Of a DNA stretch of 64,000 bases, positions 11,701 to 21,387 are shown in pieces; positions within the stretch are counted from its first letter, which is position 1; each line of letters begins with the position of its first letter. Origin of the DNA: Liolophura sinensis (lineage: Eukaryota > Mollusca > Polyplacophora > Chitonida > Chitonidae); the NCBI RefSeq assembly GCF_032854445.1, contig NC_088307.1:1056001-1120000 (forward strand), written 5' to 3'. Made by a program: the position numbers and the translations under genes. The notes beneath the pieces are model-generated. The model saw only the letters and a list, made by a program, of their open reading frames with translations. It had not been told where the DNA came from and made no database searches.

Positions 11701-13630
11701 GAGGGTTCAATACCAGCCTTTAGCAGGGACCTTGGTGACAACAGTATCACACAGTTAAAGGAATATACCTCTGAAAATCGAAGTAAGCATCACTAAGCAT
11801 CACACTTATTTTGGGGGATTTTTGTGAAGAGAGTGCGCTGACACATTTGACTTCTAAGGTGGGCTTTATGGACCATACCATAGAGGTTAGGAACTGTGAC
11901 GTCACAGGAAGCTTATCCACCTCTAATCACAACACTGAATGTTGGAATAACTCTTTCTACCCATGAGTGAAAGGTTACTGATCCCTAACATTCCTTCCTT
12001 CCGGTGAACATCTGGAAAAAAGGTCATTTGACGCCTTCGCTACCGTCATTAGGGCTCGTAAAGCCCATCACAGTTTTCAAAAATGTTAACGCCCATAAAA
12101 ATCTGAAAAATAAATGACAGTATTTTTGTGCATAATTTTGCCTTTAGTTGCCTTTATGATATACCTTACTTTGTATTTTAGTTTTCTTTTACTTTATCCA
12201 TTTCTTAAGATGTGGTGTGCTTGTCATCACATTACATATGAGAATGAAGTTTCTTAATAACTTGGCAATTCCCGGTTGTTTACCCCAGACATCCCAGTTT
12301 CCTCCATTCACAAAACAGACTTAAATTGTATGTGATATTCCTGCAAATTGTACTCAACTATGTTTTGTTTATACTGAACTTAAAATAATCCTTATTCATT
12401 CTCATAGGTGTAAATTACAAGGTACAGTGGTCCTGACATATTCATATATATGCTTCTGATGTTTGGAAATTCTGTAGTTCATAACACTGAATATATTGAC
12501 TAAACTCATGCAACTGGAGATAAATAATCAATTTTTGAATAATTATGACTATCAGAAATTTCCAGAATTATTGATAGGGTCACTGCCCTGGAGGGATATA
12601 AAACTGCCATACAAGATAATTACAAAGTACTGGAAAATGTGCAAGTGTTTGAAGAAAACTAGTGAAGCACGAATTTGAAAATTTGTGTCAAATATCACAA
12701 ATACTCACACATAACAAGGATACTCTTAATATGGGTGGCCTAAGAGTAATAAACAAATTTTATCCTCAACTAGAAATGTACAATATTTCACTTCTAATTT
12801 ATAGTACCTTTATAGACTTAAGGTGCACACCTCAGTGTGAGGTATAGATGAGGTGCATATGGTCACCTCATGTACACTTCATTGTCAGGTATAGATGAGG
12901 AGTACACAAAGTATACCTCAGAAACTTTGAAAGTTAAAATAAATAAATGATGTATCTCAGGTACACCTTAGAGCCTTTAAGAGTTTTAAATAATTATGTG
13001 ATGATGTCCCTTGGGAACACCTCAGCCACTCGGAAAGGCCAAAAATAGGAAATCAGACTAAAAATTTTACTTCAAGCAATATGGTGTTAACAAAATTACA
13101 AATGTTTGTGCATGTGCAAAAAAACAAAAAAATGTTAACTACATAAATACAAGCCCTTGCCTTTCACTATATGGATTTTCCATGTGTTTTTTTTGGGGGG
13201 GGGGGCAAATATTGACCAATCAGAAAGCATGTATATATTTTCACCTCGATTATTCGCAGATGGCTGCCCCTAACAATATGCATGTCATTGTATAGGCTGT
13301 GGGAAGACAAACCCAATTATGCATTGACTGAGGCTTCCTGGTGCAGAATTTGTAACGTGTGAGCACATGAAATGCTGTAAATTGCAAGGGAAAGGGAATA
13401 GCAATAAACTTCGATCAAGCGGCTAGAAAGCCTGATATAAGTGTATCTTACTGTTGTTGTAAACTAGCAGATTTACAAATAGGTCAACTGTAAACAAAGA
13501 ATTGCACTTACAAACTTACAACTTGATCTATAATTTATACAGCCAATATGTAAGTATTTTGAGGTTATTTCCCATCAAAAGTCAAAACAGTGTGTTAAAT
13601 GTGAGTTACACAAGACACATCCACTTTTGG
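11701..13630. other. Unassigned; scattered ACACCTCAG-like words
   Basis: A/T-rich sequence with no recognised gene. From 12,820 to 13,020 words like tacacctcag and ggtatagatgagg recur irregularly; similar words return at 14,455-15,050. A poly-G run lies at about 13,194-13,204. Confidence 0.5.
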
Positions 13631-13639
13631 CTTTAAGCA

Positions 13640-13857
13640 TATACCTCATCTTAGCTCTGCTGAGCTGTGATTGTGTATACTATCACAGCCCTGTCCTGTT
13701 CCATAAGCTTGTCATAGTCGTCTGAGATATCAATTCCAGGTAGGTGTTCCCATGTGTCATCGCTAATAAATCCACACAAGCATGAAACTTGTGGAAACTG
13801 GATAACTTCTAACTCCAACCGCCATGTTTGAATGCACACTCCGCAAAGTCCATACAA
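13640..13857 (-). other. Arm 1 of an inverted duplication, with a 68-codon ORF
   Basis: A minus-strand ORF at 13651-13857 reads MYGLCGVCIQTW through SDDTWEHLPGID to a stop after VYTITAQQS. Its reverse complement matches 14,010-14,094 and 14,363-14,460 (shared words gatgacacatgggaacacct, acctggaattgat, gacagggctg). In arm 2 the same frame is interrupted by a stop. It may be an exon or gene fragment, or part of a fold-back element. Product unknown. Confidence 0.5.
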
Positions 13858-14009
13858 GGGAGATAACTACTGGCATTAATAGCCATTAGCATATTTTGAA
13901 TTGCTTTTTTAATCTGTTCTCTTAGTGTTTGGGATATTTTCAATAATCAGTGTTGATTATGGGTTCCCTCTGGGTTATTACTGGTGAGACTGATCCTGGA
14001 CAATTAGCC

Positions 14010-14460
14010 AGTTGTATGCTTGTGTGGATGTACTAGTGATGACACATGGGAACACCTACCTGGAATTGATAGCTGAGATGACAATGTAGTATATTGATTT
14101 TTTTTTTTGATTGGTGTTTTACGCCGTATTTCACTTATATGACGGCGGCCAGCATTATGGTGGGCGGAAACCGGGCACAGCCCGGGGGAAACCCACGACC
14201 ATCCGCAGGTTGCTGGCAGACCTTCCCACATACCGCCGGAGAGGAAGCCAGCATGAGCTGGACTTTAACTCACAGCGACCGCATTGGTGAGAGACTCCTG
14301 GGTCATTACGCTGCGCTAGCTCGCTAACCAACAGAGCACGGAGGCCCCTGTAGTATATTGATGCCAGAAGGGAAGCATAGAGGTGTTCAAGGTAATCTTA
14401 TGTACATGACAGGGCTGAGATACTATACGTAATCACAGCCCTACTGAGTTAACCTCGGCT
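14010..14460 (+). repeat. Arm 2 of the inverted duplication, split by a SINE
   Basis: Plus-strand sequence homologous to the minus strand of 13,640-13,800. The homology stops at 14,098 and resumes after 14,348, exactly where a SINE sits, which dates the duplication as older than the insertion. Confidence 0.75.
14099..14348 (-). mobile_element. SINE family 1 (tRNA-derived), full length with perfect target duplication
   Basis: Perfect 14-bp target-site duplications, tgtagtatattgat, at 14085-14098 and 14349-14362. On the minus strand it starts GGGGCCTCCGTGCTCTGTTG (tRNA-like A-box region), continues with the B-box-like GTTAAAGTCC, the core TTTCCCCCGGGCTGTGCCCG, CCACCATAATGCTGGCCGCC and GGCGTAAAACACC, and ends in an A-rich tail. 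This is the clearest evidence in the window for target-primed retrotransposition of this family. Confidence 0.92.
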
Positions 14461-14525
14461 ATAACTCAGGTACACCTCGAGTACACCTCAGACAATCAGT
14501 TTAATACTAACTACTCTTTCCACGG

Positions 14526-14894
14526 ACCGGCATTGCTAGCACAGTTGGTAGAGCGTCTGCTTCGGGAGCAGTAGATCCAGGGTCAATCCTGGATTGAGTC
14601 ACACCTAAGACGTTAATAGAGGAAGATGAAGCTTCCTGGCTTGGCGTTCAGCATGAAGGGGATTGTGCAATTACTGGTTAACCTGTATCAGTATAATGGC
14701 TTGGGCAGGGTGACTTATTTGCCTTTGGTATGTCGTCTCAGTGAAGCAGTACTAGATAAAAGAGCGGTGGAAATCAGTCCTGCAACTTCCAAGGATTCCT
14801 TCATCGTCATATGACAGTTAAGTGCTTAAGTAAACTGTTAGGTACGACGTTAAACTTCATGCACTCACTCACTCACTCTCTCTCTCAATCATTC
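14526..14894 (+). mobile_element. SINE family 2 (tRNA-derived)
   Basis: The head resembles a tRNA: TAGCACAGTTGGTAGAGCG (A box), an anticodon-like arm CTGC-TTCGGGA-GCAG, and GGGTCAATCC (B box). The tail is catatgacagttaagtgctt ... gacgttaaac ... followed by a cactcactcactc repeat. Near-perfect target duplications, actctttccacgg (14513-14525) and actctttccatgg (14895-14907), flank it. The ORFs inside are not genes. Confidence 0.85.
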
Positions 14895-15399
14895 ACTCTT
14901 TCCATGGTACATCTCCATTCTGGAGTACTTGAGGTATTATTTTGCACAATTGGCAGTGGGCTACCTTGTACACCTTTAGTATACCTCATACTCCTTCAGT
15001 ATGCCTCATATACACCCTCAGAGATAGTACACCTCTGATGTATCTCAAATATGTATTATGCACTGGGTCTTTGAGAAAAGCCTGGGGCTATCTTATTAGG
15101 CAAGAAAGAGCTACGTAGGTATCATTGAAAAGATCCGGCTATTGAAAATTATACATATACAGGTTTTATCACAGTAATCTGTTGAATAATGAATACATTG
15201 CATTGTTAGCACACAGTGTCTTTAATTCGGAGCACCTCGACTTTGCCTATTTCACATTAGCTTTTAGGCAAGAAATTCTAACTGGAGCATTAATCATGAA
15301 AGATATGATAGTTTCAGTTTATTGTAGTACTTTGAATTGTAGAAATCAGCAAAAATCAGGCATTTCACCCAAATGATTTCATGCTATATATCACCTCCT

Positions 15400-15684
15400 G
15401 CTCCTTGCCAGGAACGCGGGTGCTCGAAACCGTGAATTATTATTTTCTTAAATGTACACTGCCCATGGGCGCTGACATCTTGGATCTCACGTTTCATGCA
15501 TTTTCTCGCGCGCACTTGCGAGATCGAAATGACAATTGAAGGCGGCGTTAGAAACGGAAGCTGTGTCTGGGCTTGTCTCTTGTCAACAAAACAGTCCAAA
15601 AAATGAAGTGAACTCTTTCGGTGAAAAAATAAAGCCGTGTCCCGAATGAAAACAGGAGATGAGGTGTGAGATAAGGGCAGGAGA
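15400..15684 (+). promoter_or_regulatory. Possible promoter and 5' untranslated region of the ARM-FN3 gene
   Basis: This stretch just upstream of the first candidate ATG is locally richer in CpG (for example tctcgcgcgcacttgcgaga at about 15,504-15,523) than the surrounding A/T-rich DNA. No TATA box or initiator is clear. The assignment rests on position only. Confidence 0.3.
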
Positions 15685-15882
15685 ATGAGTTGTCAGTGGG
15701 GAGGAAGTGACTACTTGTCGGCGTTGATGAGCGGTGACAAGCGGTCACACACCGCATTAGAAACGACTCGTCGATGACCTGCACTCGGACAAAGATCAAG
15801 CTGTTAACACTTTCCTCAGTCATTCCGGATCCGAAGACTTTCTCTGGGGACTTGTCAAACTCGTGGCCAATGGCAACTCCAG
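15685..15882 (+). CDS. ARM-FN3 gene, exon 1 (start; contains a frame change)
   Basis: ATG at 15685 is the first after an in-frame TGA at 15667 and opens MSCQWGGSDYLSALMSG, reading to TGA at 15775. The next frame (stop TAG at 15758) then gives LVDDLHSDKDQAVNTFLSH and DFLWGLVKLVANGNS, ending AG|GTTTGT in phase 2, which joins exon 2 to give NSRVAGNAAYIIGSLAE, a typical ARM/HEAT helix pair. The two parts read as one protein if the frame moves by one base between 15761 and 15777. Possible causes: sequence error, real mutation, a +1 frameshift at the TGA, or a start located elsewhere. The donor GTTTGT is weak. Confidence 0.55.
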
Positions 15883-16082
15883 GTTTGTCGAAAGAAAATG
15901 TCTAATAATTTATGTCTTAAATGAATTATAAGAGCCAGGTGTACATGGATGTTGTTCAGTTTGTACATGTATACATGTTTGTGTGTGACATAACCAGTCT
16001 AGCCGTCTTATGGCGGTCATGACCTCATGCACTACTGTAGGCAATAGGAGCGCTACTTCCTATAAAGTACCATTGTTTTGTG

Positions 16083-16108
16083 TGAATAAATAAATAAATA
16101 AATAAATA

Positions 16109-16162
<54 letters not shown>
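16083..16162. repeat. Microsatellite (AAAT)n then (AT)n
   Basis: Seven AAAT-type units followed by about 26 AT dinucleotides. The start resembles an A-rich SINE tail, but no SINE core precedes it. Confidence 0.95.
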
Positions 16163-16166
<4 letters not shown>

Positions 16167-16910
16167 TATGCATACATTGTAAAATCAACAGCTTTGACCA
16201 TATCAGTCTTTTCCCTTTTAGTCTTTTTTATATTCCTGTTTGTGGTATGTACATGGAAATATTCAAATTGGAGTGTTAACATATGTGTGTGTATGTATGC
16301 TTGTGGTTTAAAGTGGTATATAACAATTTTCCAGTTATATGATGACTAGAAGTCAAGTAGGTGTGTGTACATATAATGCCTCTTCTTGTGGCAATGCCGC
16401 AAAAGTGCTGTTGCCACTGAAGTAGCATGCCGAAGACAACATGCAGGCATGACACTCCACCCAGTCACATTATACTGACAACCATGCAGTCATGTTTCCT
16501 TTCTCTAGCCTCCCAGTGCTGAGCGCCAAGCAAGGCAGAAGAAAGTTCCATTTTTGAAGTCTTTGGCATGAACCGACTCGGGTTTGATCCCTTTGTCTCC
16601 TGATTCTGAGAGAAATTAAGCTAGTTAATTATGACAAAGTGCACACAGACGTGCACACATGCAGCATAATTCGGTCACAATGTTTTAGCATGTATTAATA
16701 TATCATATCAACATGTGACATTTCTTAATGATTTTGCTGGGATGCTGGCTTCGTCATCAGTACTGCACCGATATTATCCTACTAAGGTAACTGTATTTAA
16801 GTTTTCCACTTTAAAGGTATACTCTGTACATAGCTACATGTATGTATGGACTTACATGTATTTGTATGCATTATTAGGAAGTTTCAGTTTAGGAATTGCT
16901 TGATACATAG

Positions 16911-17690
16911 TGTAGCATTATCATGATTTGGTCATGGTGGTAAAATGCATCTGGGGTAGCATTATCATGAAGTGGTCATTGTGGTAAAATACATCTGGGG
17001 TAGCATTATCGTGATTTGGTCATGGTGGTAAAATACATAGGGTAGCATTATCATGAAGTGGTCATGGTGGTAAAATGCATCTGGGGTAGCATTATCATGA
17101 TTTGGTCATGGTGGTAAAATGCATCTGGGGTAGCATTATCGTGATTTGGTCATGGTGGTAAAATACATAGGGTAGCATTATCATGAAGTGGTCATGGTGG
17201 TAAAATGCATCTGGGGTAGCATTATCATGATTTGGTCATGGTGGTAAAATGCATCTGGGGTAGCATTATCGTGATTTGGTCATGGTGGTAAAATACATCT
17301 AGGGTAGCATTATCATGAAGTGGTCATGGTGGTAAAATACATCTAGGGTAGCATTATCATGAAGTGGTCATGGTGGTAAAATACATAGGGTAGTATTATC
17401 ATGAAGTTGCCATGGTGGTAAAATACATCTGGGGTAGCATTATCATGAAGTGGTCATGGTGGTAAAATACATGCAGTAGCATTATCATGATTTGGTCATG
17501 GTGGTAAAATACATACGGTAGTATTATCATGAAGTGGTCAAGGTGGTAAAATGCAAAGAGTAGCATTATCATGATTTGGTCATGGTGGTAAAATACATAC
17601 ATGTGGGGTAGCATTATTATGATTTGGTCATGGTGGTAAAATACATAGGGTAGCATTATCATGACGTGGTCATGGCGGTGAAATTAATAT
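16911..17690. repeat. 44/41-bp minisatellite, about 18 copies
   Basis: Unit approximately gtagcattatcatgatttgg + tcatggtggtaaaatacatc + tggg. Long forms (with catctgggg) and short forms (with catagg) alternate, along with tttgg/agtgg variants. It lies in intron 1. Confidence 0.92.
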
Positions 17691-17950
17691 ATAGGTTAGC
17701 AGATCCATACATTGTTAAGGATATAGCCATGAGATTTTGAGTGTCCGTATCACACACTGTATAGATGTGTATTGTTATAGTATTGTGCAAGGAGTCCATG
17801 TAGCATTATGGCATTTGAGATTATGCCTAAGTATGTAGGGCATGTTGGATATAACAGGGTCATACATGTATGTCATCACAGTGCATGCCATTTCTTTGTA
17901 CAGAAGTGCTTAAATGCTGGATAAATACTGTTTATGCGGGTGCTTTTGAA

Positions 17951-18002
17951 GGGTGGGGAAGGGGTGGGGAAGGGGGTGGGGACGGGGTGGGGGTGGGGGT
18001 GG
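17951..18002 (+). other. G-quadruplex-type G-rich tract
   Basis: More than eight runs of three to five G separated by one to two bases (gggtggggaaggggtgggga and onward). In RNA made from the gene it would be in the sense strand, about 190 nt upstream of exon 2. Whether it forms a quadruplex is inference. Confidence 0.75.
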
Positions 18003-18193
18003 AGAAGTTTTGTGGCAAATTAATACAAAATACTTCTATCATTAGTAATTCATGTAAAACTCATTAGCTCAGCAAGTATGTTGATACATGTAAATCAGAT
18101 TGCATTTGACCTGTTAACAGTAGATGTACACAGTAGTATTCATACATTTAACTAAATATTAAAGCCTATACTTTTTGGATGATATCTTTTCAG

Positions 18194-18380
18194 GGTTGCC
18201 GGCAATGCAGCCTATATCATTGGCTCCCTGGCTGAGTCTGAACTGGGCTGTTTCAGAGTACTCTCCCTTGCTAGAGCTCGCAATGAGGAGGGCAAACAGA
18301 TGCTCAATAACCTGACACGAATGCTGGCGTTTAATGATGCAGAGAGTGTGATGAATGCAGCGGGCACCCTGGGAACATTG
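18194..18380 (+). CDS. ARM-FN3 gene, exon 2 (ARM repeat)
   Basis: Acceptor TCTTTTCAG|G, donor TTG|GTAAAG; enters in phase 2 and leaves in phase 0. Reads VAGNAAYIIGSLAE, GCFRVLSLARARNEEG, MLAFNDAESVMNAAGTLGTL: hydrophobic helix pairs with the Asn/Ala-Gly spacing of ARM repeats. Confidence 0.88.
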
Positions 18381-18577
18381 GTAAAGTGGAGTACATTCAA
18401 GCAAAATTCCTTCTTCATTATGTACTGCTGTTAAGAAATATAAATTTACTGATTTTCATCAGTGAGGTTTGGAAGTTATAGACATTGTGAATATTTGACT
18501 GTGAGATTCAGTTATTAGGGTAGTATGGTGTGAACTAGTGCTTAGAGGTGCTTTCCTTTCACTGGGGTGCACTAGAT

Positions 18578-20500
18578 GTGGGTAGGGGATTTGCATATTC
18601 ACCCATCCTCACTTTTCCTGGGGGGATTTCAAGTCCAACCATGGGCTGAGGATTGCCTATTCACCCGCCCTGACTGCTCATAGGGGCAAGTTCAACTCCA
18701 ACCTTGAGCAGGGGATTGCATATTCACTCATCCTGTCTGTTTTCAGGAGAAAGTTGAACACCAGCTTTGGGCAGGGGATTGCGTATTCACTCATCCTGTC
18801 TGTTTTCAGGAGAAAGTTGAACACCAGCTTTGGGCAGGGGACTGCATATTCACTCATCCTGTCTGTTTTCAGGAGAAAGTTGAACACCAGTTTTGGGTAG
18901 GGGATTGCATATTCACTCATCCTGTCTGTTTTCAGGAGAAAGTTGAACACCAGCTTTGGGCAGGGGATTGCATATTCACTCATCCTGTCTGTTTTCAGGA
19001 GAAAGTTGAACACCAGCTTTGGGCAGGGGACTGCATATTCACTCATCCTGTCTGTTTTCAGGAGAAAGTTGAACACCAGCTTTGGGCAGGGGATTGCATA
19101 TTCACTCATCCTGCCTGTATTCAGGAGAAAGTTGAACACCAGCTTTGGGCAGGGGATTGCATATTCACTCATCCTGTCTGTTTTCAGGAGAAAGTTGAAC
19201 ACCAGCTTTGGGCAGGGGACTGCATATTCACTCATCCTGTCTGTTTTCAGGAGAAAGTTGAACACCAGCTTTGGGCAGGGGACTGCATATTCACTCATCC
19301 TGTCTGTTTTCAGGAGAAAGTTGAACACCAGCTTTGGGCAGGGGATTGCATATTCACTCATCCTGTCTGTTTTCAGGAGAAAGTTGAACACCAGCTTTGG
19401 GCAGGGGATTGCATATTCACTCATCCTGTCTGTTTTCAGGAGAAAGTTGAACACCAGCTTTGGGCAGGGGATTGCATATTCACTCATCCTGTCTGTTTTC
19501 AGGAGAAAGTTGAACACCAGCTTTGGGCAGGGGATTGCATATTCACTCATCCTGTCTGTTTTCAGGAGAAAGTTGAACACCAGCTTTGGGCAGGGGATTG
19601 CATATTCACTCATCCTGCCTGTTTTCAGGAGAAAGTTGAACACCAGCTTTAGGCAGGGGATTGCATATTCACTCATCCTGTCTGTTTTCAGGAGAAAGTT
19701 GAACACCAGCTTTGGGCAGGGGATTGCATATTCACTCATCCTGTCTGTTTTCAGGAGAAAGTTGAACACCAGCTTTGGGCAGGGGATTGCATATTCACTC
19801 ATCCTGTCTGTTTTCAGGAGAAAGTTGAACACCAGCTTTAGGCAGGGGATTGCATATTCACTCATCCTGTCTGTTTTCAGGAGAAAGTTGAACACCAGCT
19901 TTAGGCAGGGGATTGCATATTCACTCATCCTGTCTGTTTTCAGGAGAAAGTTGAACACCAGCTTTAGGCAGGGGATTGCATATTCACTCATCCTGTCTGT
20001 TTTCAGGAGAAAGTTGAACACCAGCTTTGGGCAGGGGATTGCATATTCACTCATCCTGTCTGTTTTCAGGAGAAAGTTGAACACCAGCTTTGGGCAGGGG
20101 ATTGCATATTCACTCATCCTGTCTGTTTTCAGGAGAAAGTTGAACACCAGCTTTGGGCAGGGGACTGCATATTCACTCATCCTGTCTGTTTTCAGGAGAA
20201 AGTTAAACGCCAGCTTTGGGCAGGGGATTGCATATTCACTCATCCTAACTGTCCCTAAGGTCAATTTCAAGTCCAGCCTTAGGCAGGGGATTGCATATTC
20301 ACCTATCCTAACTGTTCCTAAGGGCAACTTCAAGCCCAGCCTTGGGCAGGGGATTGCATATTCACCCATCCTAACTGTTCCTAAGGGCAACTTCAAGTCC
20401 AGCCTTGGGCAGGGGATTGCATATTCACCATCCTGACTGCTCCTAGGGGCAAGTTTGAGTCAAGTCTTGGGCAGGGGATTTGCAGATTCACTGTTCCTGA
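18578..20500. repeat. 63-bp minisatellite, about 30 copies, with an acceptor-like motif in each unit
   Basis: Unit of 63 bp: gggcaggggattgcatattc + actcatcctgtctgttttca + ggagaaagttgaacaccagc + ttt. The central copies are nearly identical, while the first two and last four or so are diverged (tgactgctcctaggggcaag type). Each central unit contains CTGTCTGTTTTCAG|GAG, a good 3' splice-site match in the gene's sense. ORFs of 572 codons (minus) and 497 codons (plus) exist only because 63 is a multiple of three. It lies in intron 2. Confidence 0.94.
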
Positions 20501-20830
20501 GGTCTTGGTGACAGTTGCGACACTTGTGTGGATTGAGGTCTCTTTGAAGACCACTTGTTTCCCACCAGTGTGGTATTCAGATAAAGTCCTTTGGGAAAGT
20601 TGCCAGTATACACTTGCAAAAGCTAAATGGTTTTCGCCAGGAACCTCAGTTTTCTCTAAACATACAACTTACTACCGTCGAATACATGTAACCACTGACA
20701 GTCATAAAAATAGGGAATTAGAAAAACTATTTCTCAAATAAGGTATGTTGGGTACGTTACACATGCACTGTTTGCAAGTATGACTGTCAGATTCATTTAT
20801 GAGACATGTATAATGTTTCCTCGATTTCAG

Positions 20831-20961
20831 GCAGAGAGCCATGAAGGACGAGACTGGATTTTGTCTGAGAGTTGTCTGGACGAGATGATTGACAGAATAG
20901 CAAGTCTACTGCACAACCCCAACCTGTGGACTGCCAGCAACGCTGCTCTTGTATTAGCTAG
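20831..20961 (+). CDS. ARM-FN3 gene, exon 3 (ARM repeat)
   Basis: Acceptor CGATTTCAG|GCA, donor CTAG|GTGCGT; phase 0 in, 2 out. Reads AESHEGRDWILSES, LDEMIDRIASLLHNPNLW, TASNAALVLAR: an ARM-like helix set (H3 helix ASNAALVLAR). Confidence 0.9.
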
Positions 20962-21387
20962 GTGCGTTGCCAACAGCTGTTTTTTGCCGAGTTTACATCT
21001 GTACATGTACTTTGTTTAGTCGTTCACTCACCGAGCATTCTGCTTTTCTCCACACTCAACATGCACAGACGTATTAATGAAGTATTTGTGAGTACATGGC
21101 ATCATACACCAATCTAACAAACATTCAACTAAAATACAGTCACATTTGGTGTGAGTTGGTATACATGTGCAGTGTTGGAAGTGTATGGTCAAAATCAATG
21201 ACGTGTCATGGATTTTACATCTTGGTTCATAAAACCTTGCGGACTTTAAAGATGACTTCAAATCATAAAAATATTATTATTTTTTTATTACACAATTTGA
21301 GTTGCTTAAATGGTTGATCGTTGTAAAATATATTCTTACGTGCACATATTGTGTTAGAATGGCTCTAGATGCTAACGGTATTGTTCT
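20962..21387 (+). other. Start of intron 3 before the 75-bp array
   Basis: A/T-rich intron sequence. Small ORFs here on both strands show no recognisable domain. Confidence 0.6.

Larger units (their letters stand above)
15883..18193 (+). other. Intron 1
   Basis: Holds an AAAT/AT microsatellite (16083-16162), the 44/41-bp minisatellite at 16.9-17.7 kb, and a G-rich tract at 17951-18002. I see no further exon. Confidence 0.7.

Noticed and set aside
14531-14600. Possible functional tRNA gene (CGG-type anticodon loop)
   Set aside because: It is the head of a SINE with tail and target duplications; acceptor-stem pairing is not evident.
18678-20436. ORFs of 572 (minus) and 497 (plus) codons
   Set aside because: Frame-preserving 63-bp repeat inside intron 2 of a well-supported gene. 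Open on both strands at once, as expected of a repeat.
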